The position numbers and the translations under genes are program-made. A DNA stretch of 64,000 bases. Origin: Rouxiella sp. WC2420 (lineage in GTDB: Bacteria; Pseudomonadota; Gammaproteobacteria; Enterobacterales; Enterobacteriaceae). The stretch's first letter is position 1. Each line of letters opens with the position of its first letter. The stretch covers positions 2,108,001 to 2,172,000 of the forward strand of contig NZ_CP165628.1 in NCBI RefSeq assembly GCF_041200025.1, given 5' to 3'. Positions 55,625 to 64,000 of this stretch are shown here, in pieces. The notes beneath the pieces were generated by a model. The model worked only from the letters and a program-made list of their open reading frames with translations. It made no database searches and was not told where the DNA came from.

Positions 55625-58471
55625 TTAAACCGATGTTACCGGGGCGACAAAGAAAATGTCCGTATCCTGCAGTGCATAAGCCTTTTCTGCCTCTGTTGCT
55701 AGGTTTTTTGCAGTATCAACAGAACTTTTTTCGGTTGCAGCATCATATACTCGCATAACGCCTATTCCTGGGAAGTTATCCCTTGGACGCTGGCCTAATG
55801 AAAGCATTTCCAATATTGCGTAGGCATCACCGCCAAGTTGGAAGCTGTTGTTTTGCCATCTCTGATATGCATCACTAAAGGTATTAAATTGTCCCGAGTC
55901 CAGATAATGGATCTGGGGATTCAAATGTATCGGAATCTCTTCTTTAATAACCTGCTCAATCCAAATGGCTAACTCATTATTCTTATCTAACCTGGATGAA
56001 TCATTTCCTTGAGTATCTAGCCATGATCTGGGGAAAATACAGCTTAGCGTAGATGAAAATGGTTCATTGGATTTTTCTGGCTTAATTTCATAGTAGTACC
56101 TTACCTTTTCAGTAAAAACTACGTCACTATCAAAGCTAAAGGTATTATTTACCCTATCAACTGTAGTAATTGTACTGGTTAAAGGCTTTATTGTTCTTAA
56201 ATCTGGGTTTTTAGGATCTGTGGATGTTTCAAATTGATAAAATGAAATTGTAACGCCAGCTTGAAGCCAGTCCGGCAAGGTTTTAACACTCTTGATTGTC
56301 CGGTTATTAATTGATTCTGAACTTATTGGTGTGCGATTGTTCTGCAACCATGCTGACGCAAAGGATAATATTTTTTTCTTGAATAATGTAGTGTCAATAA
56401 TACGTTCGAGATTTTCGCTCAGCCGCGGGTCGTCTGCGCAATAGAATTTTATTGAATTTTTATCGCTATCAAGGAGTTCAATGCCACGTATCAAAAGGTT
56501 TTTGTAGAACACGCTTTTATTTTCTTTACTGCCGTTAGTTTTAGGTATTAGCTCAATATCAGCCAGCATGCCTACTTTAAAATCTGTATTATTATCAACT
56601 GTTAATTTTAGGCCTGATAACCCAGATTTTTTATCGATGAATTTTTCGGTTAATGTAATTAAGGATGTTTTTGCGCCTGTATCCAGCATGTTCGGCATCG
56701 GGGGCAGCAATTGTCTGTTCTCAACAATGTAAAATGGTAGTGTGCTCATTTTTTGTGTACTTGGTACATTACCCTCTTTTTTGGCAAAGAGTTCCACCCC
56801 CCGCCCCAGACGGGCAGCAATAATACGCTGCAAGCCTGAAATACCGTGAATGTCTATATTGCCGCGGCTGTAATTAATCTCAGGATTTTGCCTTAAGAAT
56901 CCGTATTGTACGTCTCTGTATTCATTGCTATCGTAATTTTTAATCAGTGTTCGATCGGCTCGGCTATTGCCGAAGTAGTTAAGAAGATAACTTGTAATAC
57001 CAAGCTCACTTTCTGGAGAATAAAAAAGCTTCGATGATTGACCGTAAATGTTTATTTTATCTTTATCTTCTAAAAAGGATATAGCCCGAATAGACGATGT
57101 GAAATTAAGTAGTGTCAACCAGTTAGTTTTTCCAAAAGTTGTACTATCACGCTCAAACGTCAGCGCTTCGGGCAATAACATCATCTTACTTTGCTGCAAG
57201 TAATTCCATGACTCGAAAGGGAATAAATACAAAGCCAAATTTTTTGCAGCAGAAGAGAGTTTGCTTTGTTTTAAACCATAGGCCGCAGGCAAAAAATTAG
57301 AGGCCGGGTAATAAGCGTCTGGATTACGATATTTACCCGCAGGAATAGGGGCGTCGGGTAACTTTGTGGCTTTATTACGGTTAAATAACAGAGGTGCCGC
57401 CGCCTCAACATAGTTTTCAAGCGGGAGTATCTGGCCCTTTTTAGTAAAGGTCACACATTGTTTGATTGCCTGTTGCACACTAGATTCATCCACTCCCCAG
57501 GCAAGGGGATAATGGTTTGTTTCTACTGTTAATTTCCAATTTTTATCTTTGTCTACGCCCAACGCCTGCACAGACTTAACACCAGGTACTTGCAGCAAAC
57601 TTTTTGCTAATACACTAATATCAAGCTCGTAATTCCCCATGGCTTCTCGCGTAGCGGGTAATGCCTCTATCCAGCCGTAGTCAAGCTTGGGACCTTCAAT
57701 AAGATCATTACTGTTAATGCCCTGGCTGTTTAAGCGACTGTTGCTACGCACGGTTTGTGGACTGACCCTGTCCTCCACTTGTAAAACAACTTGGTTTAAG
57801 GTGGTCTGATAATCGATCCAGTCGTCCGTAAGCTCCAGGCTGATTATGATTTTTTGTGGTGTAGCGTCTAAACGCTTTGGTTCACGGAAGCTTTCACACA
57901 GGTGCCGGTTTGCCGCCAGATACTTAACAAGAGCGGCGTGGGCTACTTCATCATCAACGCCGCGGTTAAGTTGATAGTTAACCTCATAGTCTCCGACGAC
58001 GTGAAAATTATTGTCATCAGCTGTTTTAAACAAAAAATGGCCAGTAGTCTGGTCATAACTGTACTGATATTGTTCAGCCACTTTAACAACGGGGGTTATT
58101 TGAACATCACTAAAGTAAAATTTTGACTCATTCTTTGAATCATTACAAAGATCTAAAATGCCACGGCGATAGTCATCCAGCGTAATCGGTGCACATGTCA
58201 GTACATCTCGTGGACCAAAGTTGCTGGGGAAAATAGTGCTACCTTGCGCTTTAGGCTGCAGCAAATCTTTAGCTGGAAACGTATGACGAAATGCAAGATC
58301 CGCGGTGCTCCAGGTCAGCGCCTGTAAAAGAGTCACGCCAGGATCATGTTCACCTTTATCGGTCCAGATATTTCCTGAGTAGCGCTGAATATCATCCAGG
58401 CTTTTTTCAAGCAAAGTATCGAAATGGATATTTTCGTAATTCGCTTTTCCACTATTATCGGGTAGTGACAT
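55625..58471 (-). CDS. Baseplate wedge protein (Afp12-like, gpJ-type)
   Basis: 948 aa. The signature near the N-terminus is FDTLLEKSLDDIQRYSGNIWTDKGEHDPGVTLLQALTWSTADLAFR, as in Afp12/Pvc12. Long beta-rich middle segments follow, with a C-terminal YLDSGQFNTFSDAYQRWQNNSFQLGGDAYAILEMLSLGQRPRDNFPGIGVMRVYDA. It forms half of the baseplate wedge with the Afp11-like protein, which is encoded on the other strand. First gene of the fibre operon, with GGAG five bases before ATG 58471. Confidence 0.85.
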   Translation of the reverse strand: MSLPDNSGKANYENIHFDTLLEKSLDDIQRYSGNIWTDKGEHDPGVTLLQALTWSTADLAFRHTFPAKDLLQPKAQGSTIFPSNFGPRDVLTCAPITLDDYRRGILDLCNDSKNESKFYFSDVQITPVVKVAEQYQYSYDQTTGHFLFKTADDNNFHVVGDYEVNYQLNRGVDDEVAHAALVKYLAANRHLCESFREPKRLDATPQKIIISLELTDDWIDYQTTLNQVVLQVEDRVSPQTVRSNSRLNSQGINSNDLIEGPKLDYGWIEALPATREAMGNYELDISVLAKSLLQVPGVKSVQALGVDKDKNWKLTVETNHYPLAWGVDESSVQQAIKQCVTFTKKGQILPLENYVEAAAPLLFNRNKATKLPDAPIPAGKYRNPDAYYPASNFLPAAYGLKQSKLSSAAKNLALYLFPFESWNYLQQSKMMLLPEALTFERDSTTFGKTNWLTLLNFTSSIRAISFLEDKDKINIYGQSSKLFYSPESELGITSYLLNYFGNSRADRTLIKNYDSNEYRDVQYGFLRQNPEINYSRGNIDIHGISGLQRIIAARLGRGVELFAKKEGNVPSTQKMSTLPFYIVENRQLLPPMPNMLDTGAKTSLITLTEKFIDKKSGLSGLKLTVDNNTDFKVGMLADIELIPKTNGSKENKSVFYKNLLIRGIELLDSDKNSIKFYCADDPRLSENLERIIDTTLFKKKILSFASAWLQNNRTPISSESINNRTIKSVKTLPDWLQAGVTISFYQFETSTDPKNPDLRTIKPLTSTITTVDRVNNTFSFDSDVVFTEKVRYYYEIKPEKSNEPFSSTLSCIFPRSWLDTQGNDSSRLDKNNELAIWIEQVIKEEIPIHLNPQIHYLDSGQFNTFSDAYQRWQNNSFQLGGDAYAILEMLSLGQRPRDNFPGIGVMRVYDAATEKSSVDTAKNLATEAEKAYALQDTDIFFVAPVTSV

Positions 58472-58654
58472 ATCGACTCCATAAATACGTTGATAATGGC
58501 CTCGAGAACGTTAATATCTTTCAGCCTATTGGAAGCTAAAATCATTAATCAGGTCTCTTGCATTGAAGTGAATATAGAGCAGCTATTGACGTAATAACAG
58601 GTGGAAAACTTCCGTTTTAATTGTTGTCTTCCGCCTGCTGGAAATGTGGCTTTC

Positions 58655-58927
58655 TTAACCCTTATTACTTGAACTTAATAGCGATAAAAGAACTTTTTTA
58701 TCATTCTCAAGTTGTTGTATCTTGTCTTTTAGCTTTTCAATTTCAAGGGTTCCTTCCAGATTCTTTTTATAGTTGGCATTGTTGCCGCTGGTGTATTTGC
58801 TTTTCCAATTATAAAAAGTAGCTGGGGATATATTCATTATGTGACAGATATCAGAAATCTTTGCGCCTTTTTCAGCTTGGCCGACTATAAATTTCATTTC
58901 CTTTTCGCTAAATCTGCTTCTATTCAT
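58655..58927 (-). CDS. Orphan IS3-type OrfA-like DNA-binding protein
   Basis: 90 aa. FSEKEMKFIVGQAEKGAKISDICHIMNISPATFYNWKSKY is a Transposase_8/IS3 OrfA helix-turn-helix, followed by a coiled-coil (EIEKLKDKIQQLENDKKVLLSLL). No OrfB, terminal repeats or target duplication are seen. A strong ribosome binding site (GGAGGAATA) precedes the ATG. It may be a domesticated regulator of the injection system or an IS remnant. It lies in the hub between the diverging arms. Confidence 0.75.
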   Translation of the reverse strand: MNRSRFSEKEMKFIVGQAEKGAKISDICHIMNISPATFYNWKSKYTSGNNANYKKNLEGTLEIEKLKDKIQQLENDKKVLLSLLSSSNKG

Positions 58928-59046
58928 TATTCCTCCAACGGAATTGTCTTGTTCTTATGGGGTGTTCGCTTTTCCTGTTCCTAAATTCAGAACATTAAAT
59001 TAAGTAAACTTTAACCATAGCAACAAGGTAACGTTAAGTCGCTAAA

Positions 59047-59496
59047 TTAGAAGGAGTAATTAGATTTAATTTTTAGATTTCTGATCTGCCTTTGGGTTAT
59101 ACCAAAGGAAACGATCAACTTTTCGCGGTCAGAACCCTCCTTGATCGATAAATATATTGCCGCCCGGCGCAAGGATAGGAAGATGCCCCATTTGGAGGGA
59201 ATTTCCATCTGGCCATTCACTTTTGCCAGCCTTCTCCAAAGAAGGTACTCATCATCTGGAATGACCATACCGGTGCTTTTTGCGAAGTGCAATGCGGTTT
59301 TTGGGAGGTATATCTTTCTTCCACCAAAGGTTTTTATCAGTACAAACATTGTAGAGAACCCACACAGGCCTGCCAGCTCTGAGGCGATATTAGGCAGGCT
59401 TGCGAGTACTTGAATCTTATTTTCATCACAAAAGCGCAGGCATGATTGGCTTTCAATAATTGAGCCATCAAATAGGTCACACCATAAGTTTTCCAT
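59047..59496 (-). CDS. Mor-family-like transcriptional activator
   Basis: 149 aa. GFSTMFVLIKTFGGRKIYLPKTALHF matches the GG-x-x-x-Y-x-P-K turn of the phage Mu Mor/C activator family. REKLIVSFGITQRQIRNLKIKSN is the C-terminal helix-turn-helix. Compared with Mor, an extra ~45 residues separate these elements. Mor-type proteins switch on late genes of Mu-like phages. Its position in the promoter hub between the two arms suggests control of this locus. Confidence 0.68.
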   Translation of the reverse strand: MENLWCDLFDGSIIESQSCLRFCDENKIQVLASLPNIASELAGLCGFSTMFVLIKTFGGRKIYLPKTALHFAKSTGMVIPDDEYLLWRRLAKVNGQMEIPSKWGIFLSLRRAAIYLSIKEGSDREKLIVSFGITQRQIRNLKIKSNYSF

Positions 59497-59943
59497 AGAT
59501 AAACCTCTTTATAGGGGAGATATCATTCAACTTTGCTTCCTGCAACCTACGATTTCCATTATTTGAAGGTATAAGTTTTAACGAATAAATTAATAATATG
59601 TATATATTTTTAAAAATCTATTATTAGAAAAATTATAAAATTTGATTTTCTAGAAATGACTAATTTAATGTTTTTAATGCAATTTATTTGTTTTTACGAA
59701 ATCACACCACTACGGTCAAAGAAATTTTATGGGTATAAAGTGCTGATTAAATAAAATTAATGGGTGAAAATATCGTATTAAATTGTTTTTTTGGTGTGTT
59801 ATGTTTCTTTTTTGAGTTTGTTCTTGTTTGTGACCTGTGCGGGTGTCGGTGCAGCGTAGAAGGTGGTGTAAAACCACCTACTGTATTAAGCCGTGAGTCA
59901 CTATTTTAGATCGATACCTACAAATTAAATTAGTGAGAAAACG
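59497..59943. other. 447-bp A/T-rich region upstream of the spanin genes
   Basis: No gene is visible and no holin-like frame was found. The left two thirds are strongly A/T-rich. A hairpin AGGTGGT (59861-59867) / ACCACCT (59873-59879) lies about 65 bp before the spanin start. Promoters for the rightward arm and the Mor-like gene probably lie here. Confidence 0.5.
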
Positions 59944-60351
59944 ATGAGTTTAAAACTGGCAATGTACGGGGGGGTGTTTTTAATTTTAGGAATTTTATTA
60001 TCTTTTCTGGGCTATTACCACAATAAAGCCAAGGCTCAGGGAGTTGAAATTACCCAGTTAATGCAGGAGAAAAACGAAGCGCAACTCATTATTACTACAC
60101 AAATACAGCAAATTTCGGATTTTAATAAGATAAGTAAGGCTGAACAAGATGAAAAACAGCAGGTTGTACAGCAAAGCAATGAACGAATCGTGTATATCAG
60201 GACGGCCGCAAAAGCGAATCGCTGTAGCATGCAGCCTGTTCCTGTTGACGTTGTTAACCGGCTGCGGGAGCACGCAAACCAGATTCGTCAAGGTTCCGCC
60301 GGTGCCAATACCGGCCAGCCTACTGGCAGAGTGCCTGCCGCCGGTCATTGA
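59944..60351 (+). CDS. Rz-like inner-membrane spanin
   Basis: 135 aa. One N-terminal transmembrane helix (about residues 5-25, AMYGGVFLILGILLSFLGYYH) and a periplasmic coiled coil (EITQLMQEKNEAQLIITTQIQQISDFNKISKAEQDEKQQVVQQSNERIV). The C-terminus is Pro/Gly-containing. Typical i-spanin architecture. An o-spanin frame is nested in the +1 register at its 3' part, as in lambda Rz/Rz1. Together they would fuse inner and outer membranes once peptidoglycan is cut. Confidence 0.85.
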   Translation: MSLKLAMYGGVFLILGILLSFLGYYHNKAKAQGVEITQLMQEKNEAQLIITTQIQQISDFNKISKAEQDEKQQVVQQSNERIVYIRTAAKANRCSMQPVPVDVVNRLREHANQIRQGSAGANTGQPTGRVPAAGH

Positions 60352-60496
60352 TCCGGATATCAACTACGAAGGCAGTTTGGTGTTAAACGAACAACTTCTG
60401 AGCGTGGTAGAAATCTGCAATAAACAGATTTCGGCGATCGCGCGCATTGAGGCTTTGCGCGTCAGCCCTGATGAAGCGGCATTAAAAGTGCCGTGA
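60179..60496 (+). CDS. Rz1-like outer-membrane lipoprotein spanin, overlapping Rz
   Basis: 105 aa from ATG 60179; ATG 60149, with AAGG upstream, would add ten residues. A signal peptide ends in lipobox LLTGC (Cys29 from 60179), then short Pro-rich KVPPVPIPASLLAECLPPV, typical of Rz1. The frame overlaps the Rz-like gene by 173 bp in another register. A C-terminal extension with NYEGSLVLNEQLLSVVEICNKQIS is longer than in lambda Rz1. Confidence 0.82.
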   Translation: MNESCISGRPQKRIAVACSLFLLTLLTGCGSTQTRFVKVPPVPIPASLLAECLPPVIDPDINYEGSLVLNEQLLSVVEICNKQISAIARIEALRVSPDEAALKVP

Positions 60497-60595
60497 TTGA
60501 GTACAGGGCATGCGGCGGGATGTCTTCCACCTATTTCTCAATGGCGTTAGCAACTAGGCTGATTTAATTGTTACATCTTACTTAATGGGAACACG

Positions 60596-63500
60596 ATGAT
60601 GTCAGAAAACACTGCCGAACCGCTCAATACCGTTGAACCGGATGGTCACAGCGACAAGAGTATCCCGTTTGTTTTTGATGATACCGATACCCGCTGGCAT
60701 CTCACTCAGCTGGCTGAATACTGTTCGGTGATTCCTTATGAGCCGCTGAACCCAACCGCGACGCAGCCTTATGGTAAAACGCCGAACTGGGGCCAGGTGC
60801 TGTTTGGTCATGAGGTGGGCGAAGAGCGTCAGCAACTTATCAACCATTTGGTGAACCTGTACAACCATGGCGAACAGGGTGACGGCCTGTTACCGCCGCA
60901 GCAGGCCCTGTTGCTGGCCTGGCTTCGCCAGCTCGAGACGCCGCGTAAACTGTTGAACATGCTCCCCGCACTGCACAGGCAGCTTTATTATCGCGATTAC
61001 CTTAAATTACAGCCCCAGCCGCCGGTTGCCGATTCGGTGATCCTGTCAATGGCACTCGACGACGGCCTGGTAGAAACCACCGTCAAAGCCAATACGCTTT
61101 TTGATGGCGGAACGGACACCTTGGGTAACCCGTTGCATTACGCCCTCGAACACGATTTGGTGGTTAATACCGGGCAGTTAACCGATTTGATAGAAGTAAA
61201 CCCTGAAACAAAGCTCAAACGCACACTGATTGCTCTGCCAGACTGCAATTTGCCTCTGGGTGGGCAGTGGCTGTTTACTGATCTATCAGGCGACAAGAAT
61301 AGTCTTGAGGGTGAACAACCCATCATTAATAGCGTGGTGGCAAGTGGTCAAGCCGCTCTGCCAGTGGCAGAAAAAATACGCAACGTGCGCTATTTCAGTC
61401 ATCCCCATCTGTTATTGAGCAGCGGTACAAGAGTGATTAGTCTTAGCATTGCGGGATTAAGCAAAGAAATCGCGTCTACAATAAAAGTCGAACATTATCA
61501 GCAGGGGAAGTGGGTGAGCCTTAAAAACACATCCACGGCCGAAAACACGGTTGAAATTACCCTCACTCCCGGCGATAAGCCCCTATTGGCACCGCCTAAC
61601 GTGGCTAAAGATCTTTCATTGCCCGCTACTGAATTTCCACTGCTTAAATTATCCAATACAGATGGCACGCCGGTGGGGAAAATCACCAGCATTCGCGTTG
61701 CGGTGACCGGCGCAGCAGTTTTATTCAGTACTGACGCGGGTGACAGTCGGCCAAATAAGCCCAGCCTGCCATTTGGTAATAGGGGCAAGGCGGGAAGCGG
61801 TTTTAATATCATGTCGCCTGACTGGGTAAATGCGGCGGAGAAATTTACGGTGACAATTAATCCGACCTGGATAGGATTGCCTTCCAGTGGGTTTATTGAA
61901 AATTATAAAAATTATCCCAAGTTAGCTGATGGCAGTGTAGACATTAATGATGACAGTAAATTCACCGTAAGCTCTTATTTATGCAAAACAGAGCAACAGA
62001 TCGCACCCACCGACCAAAATGTTAAATTATTTAAAGCAAATGCCGGGAGCGCTCTACCACAAGGCTCTGAGTCAGGCTTGAAATTTGAGGTTACAGCGCG
62101 TGATTTCCCATACGCAACGGTTGACAGCAAAGACCCCCGCGACTGGCCTTGGTGGTTGCGTGTTTCATTGAACTCAACAGATTTTAAAGCCGATGAATAT
62201 GACAAGCGGCCGTTTAAAACTTTCAATGTCGATGTAAAGCCTGATCCATCGAAACCCTCCGTTGAAATCCCTAACTTTGAAATAAAATCGCAGGTACTAG
62301 ATAAAAATGATCCCAATGTGGTGGTGACTCCTGCAAAACTGGAGGGTGTTGATTCTACCAAAATCCCCATTTCACATCTGACTATCGATAAGATTGATCC
62401 AAAAGACTTATATTCCGCTCCTTATCTGCCGCAATGGAGCAGCGTAGCCGTTGATTTTAATTTTGCTGCTATGGACGTGACCGGCAGTCAATGGACGCAG
62501 GATGGTTTGGGGTATATGAGCGAGCCAAATCCCACTCCTGCAATGACACTCTTTGATTCTACCTCAACGTCACACACGTCAGACTCAAGCCCTGACGCAG
62601 GAAGCCTATGCCAGCTTTATCTCGGGTTCAGCCAGCTTCTGCCGCTGGCAAAAATCTCACTGTACTGGCAGCTGCGCACGCCGCTCAGCCATCAGCTGCT
62701 TTGGCAATATCTGGTTGCCAACAATCAATGGCGGTCGCTCGACGCCACGGTTGAGGATAATACTTTATCCCTTTCACGCTCTGGCCTGTGGTCGTGCGTG
62801 CTGCCTGCCGATGCGGCAACGCAATCAACCTTATTGCCGACCGGGAAACACTGGTTGAGGGCGGTCTTTACGGCGAATGCCGACGACAAAAAAGAGGGCA
62901 ACCAACCGGGAAATTATCCGCTGCTTTACAGCGTAACGGCCAACGCGGGCAAGGCCACGCTGATAAATGCTGCCACCGTTGACGATGCGCACTTTGCCAC
63001 GCCGCTTCTGGCTGACAGCGTTAAGGCCCCGGTTGAAGACCTGCCGGATATAGCAAAAATCACCCAGCGCGCCCCGTCGTTTGCCGGCAAAACGGCAGAA
63101 AATGACGATCAGTTTAATGATCGCGTTGCCCAGCGGCTGCGCCACCGCAATCGCGCGCTGAGCTGGAAGGATATTTCAACATTACTTACCGCCAAATACC
63201 CGGAGATCCAGGCGCTAAAAATGGGCGAGACCGACCGCAGTGAAAAAATTCTGGTCGTGATGCCTTACGTTAGCCACAGCGACAATAACGATCGACTGCG
63301 TCCGACAATAAACCAGGGGCGGCTCGCAGAGATGGCGAGCTACATTAAATCTCTCGGCACGCCGTGGCTGAGTCTTAAGGTGGTTAACCCGACTTATAAA
63401 GAGGTGCTCATTAGCTATGAGGTAAGTTTTGTAAAAGGAGTGATCCCGGCCTATGGCGATCAGCTGCTGAGGCGTGCCATTCAGCAGAGATTTATGCCGT

Positions 63501-64000
63501 GGGCAACGCATGATTCAAGCCGACAATTGCCCCTTGGCAATCGCATAAATTATTACGACATGCTGGCACTGCTTGAAAATCAGGATTATGTCGACAAGGT
63601 TGAGAGTTTAGTGTTGGGTGATTTGGCCACGGAGCCACAGCAGGTTCTGGTGATTAAGCCACGCTCAGACCCCAAACTGGTTTGTGTATTAGAAGGCTCT
63701 AATGATCTTGTGTTCCTTAACATTCTTGTTGATTTGTCAACCAGCGATATAGAGTACAAATTAATTGCGAACGATGGGATACATACAGAATGGCAGGAGA
63801 GACCTTATGCGAAAACTCGGCTTGAGGATAAGCAAGGGGAACTCATTGACGAGAAATTATATTTAGGCACTGACAGCACAATAAATGAAACTCGGTTTTT
63901 ATCTCTTGATACTTGCGCCTTGTTGAAAATTTTCCATCCAGAAGCTAGTAGGGTAAAGGATAGTTCAGGAAAGAGTTTGTACCCAGAATCGAGGCCTTTA
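60596..64000 (+). CDS. Baseplate wedge protein (Afp11-like), running off the right edge
   Basis: At least 1135 codons, open to the last base, from the ATG pair 60596/60599 with GGGA upstream. Early features (VKANTLFDGGTDTLGNPLHYALEHDLVVNTGQLTDL) resemble Afp11/Pvc11. Later SFAGKTAENDDQFNDRVAQRLRHRNRALSWKDISTLLTAKYPEIQALK is a gpJ-type baseplate core. It should pair with the Afp12-like protein. It is on the opposite strand from the other structural genes and already longer than most Afp11 relatives. Confidence 0.85.
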   Translation, partial: MMSENTAEPLNTVEPDGHSDKSIPFVFDDTDTRWHLTQLAEYCSVIPYEPLNPTATQPYGKTPNWGQVLFGHEVGEERQQLINHLVNLYNHGEQGDGLLPPQQALLLAWLRQLETPRKLLNMLPALHRQLYYRDYLKLQPQPPVADSVILSMALDDGLVETTVKANTLFDGGTDTLGNPLHYALEHDLVVNTGQLTDLIEVNPETKLKRTLIALPDCNLPLGGQWLFTDLSGDKNSLEGEQPIINSVVASGQAALPVAEKIRNVRYFSHPHLLLSSGTRVISLSIAGLSKEIASTIKVEHYQQGKWVSLKNTSTAENTVEITLTPGDKPLLAPPNVAKDLSLPATEFPLLKLSNTDGTPVGKITSIRVAVTGAAVLFSTDAGDSRPNKPSLPFGNRGKAGSGFNIMSPDWVNAAEKFTVTINPTWIGLPSSGFIENYKNYPKLADGSVDINDDSKFTVSSYLCKTEQQIAPTDQNVKLFKANAGSALPQGSESGLKFEVTARDFPYATVDSKDPRDWPWWLRVSLNSTDFKADEYDKRPFKTFNVDVKPDPSKPSVEIPNFEIKSQVLDKNDPNVVVTPAKLEGVDSTKIPISHLTIDKIDPKDLYSAPYLPQWSSVAVDFNFAAMDVTGSQWTQDGLGYMSEPNPTPAMTLFDSTSTSHTSDSSPDAGSLCQLYLGFSQLLPLAKISLYWQLRTPLSHQLLWQYLVANNQWRSLDATVEDNTLSLSRSGLWSCVLPADAATQSTLLPTGKHWLRAVFTANADDKKEGNQPGNYPLLYSVTANAGKATLINAATVDDAHFATPLLADSVKAPVEDLPDIAKITQRAPSFAGKTAENDDQFNDRVAQRLRHRNRALSWKDISTLLTAKYPEIQALKMGETDRSEKILVVMPYVSHSDNNDRLRPTINQGRLAEMASYIKSLGTPWLSLKVVNPTYKEVLISYEVSFVKGVIPAYGDQLLRRAIQQRFMPWATHDSSRQLPLGNRINYYDMLALLENQDYVDKVESLVLGDLATEPQQVLVIKPRSDPKLVCVLEGSNDLVFLNILVDLSTSDIEYKLIANDGIHTEWQERPYAKTRLEDKQGELIDEKLYLGTDSTINETRFLSLDTCALLKIFHPEASRVKDSSGKSLYPESRPL

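Noticed and set aside
38851-58471. Ordinary prophage or type VI secretion system
   Set aside because: There are no capsid, portal, terminase or integrase genes and no TssJLM membrane complex; the DUF4255, AAA+, CIS tape-measure and DUF5908 genes identify an Afp/PVC-type extracellular system.
58655-58927. A complete insertion sequence around the OrfA-like gene
   Set aside because: No OrfB, no terminal inverted repeats and no target duplication were found around it.
60602-63511. Several minus-strand frames of 60-130 codons from 60.6 to 63.5 kb
   Set aside because: All are antisense to the continuous plus-strand baseplate frame that stays open to the window end.

Overview
The window looks like the chromosome of a Gram-negative enteric bacterium. 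Support comes from a LexA-controlled yebG, an frmRA pair, ansP, an rml/fdt polysaccharide locus with a JUMPstart/ops element, and Rz/Rz1-type spanins. The protein sequences resemble the Serratia/Rahnella/Yersinia side of the Enterobacterales, but the genus cannot be fixed from this sequence.

Region 1 (1-19 kb) is mostly metabolism, transport and regulation. It begins with the tail of an acyl-CoA-synthetase-like gene. A LysR regulator faces an operon of an HD-domain protein plus a complete polar amino-acid ABC transporter. A leftward operon of a GT21-like glycosyltransferase, a DedA-like protein and a GT2 glycosyltransferase follows, then SOS gene yebG. Next are a split chromate transporter with its LysR regulator, an ArsR regulator, a free-standing second EF-G gene preceded by a tandem 38-bp repeat, and a TetR regulator. 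A leucine-rich-repeat NEL-type E3 ubiquitin ligase (IpaH/SspH family) lies at 14.5-16.3 kb, and frmR-frmA without frmB follows.

Region 2 (17.9-31.4 kb) is a leftward surface-polysaccharide locus: JUMPstart/ops, wza, a rhamnosyltransferase, rmlB-A-C-D, two more glycosyltransferase candidates, fdtA, an acetyltransferase, fdtB and wzx. It should make dTDP-L-rhamnose and a dTDP-3-acetamido-3,6-dideoxyhexose. However, fdtB is cut by an IS3-family element with 3-bp target duplications, and an intrinsic terminator separates fdtB from wzx. No wzb, wzc or wzy is seen. A 1.35-kb gene-free stretch lies upstream.

Region 3 (32.5-38.8 kb) holds ordinary genes: a LysR/MFS divergent pair, msrA, an AraC regulator with a DUF2000 protein, and ansP.

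Region 4 (38.85 kb to the window end) is a large Afp/PVC-type extracellular contractile injection system with an unusual layout. One leftward operon (51126 to 38851) carries, in order, tube, sheath, sheath, tube, a 58-aa Afp6-like protein, Afp7-, Afp8 (spike)-, Afp9 (gp25)-, Afp10 (PAAR)-, Afp14 (tape measure)-, Afp15 (AAA+)- and Afp16-like proteins. The block normally found between PAAR and tape measure (Afp11-13) is displaced. The Afp12-like baseplate gene and two fibre-shaft-like proteins form a second leftward operon (58471 to 51293) that ends in a membrane-anchored protein and a phage-type lysozyme. The Afp11-like gene is on the opposite strand (60596 onward, still open at 64000), preceded by an overlapping Rz/Rz1-like spanin pair. 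Lysozyme plus spanins suggest a phage-type lysis module built into the locus, perhaps for particle release. A Mor-like regulator and an orphan IS3 OrfA-like protein sit between the diverging arms. The spike gene carries an in-frame amber codon in a repeat array. No toxin cargo is seen inside the window.
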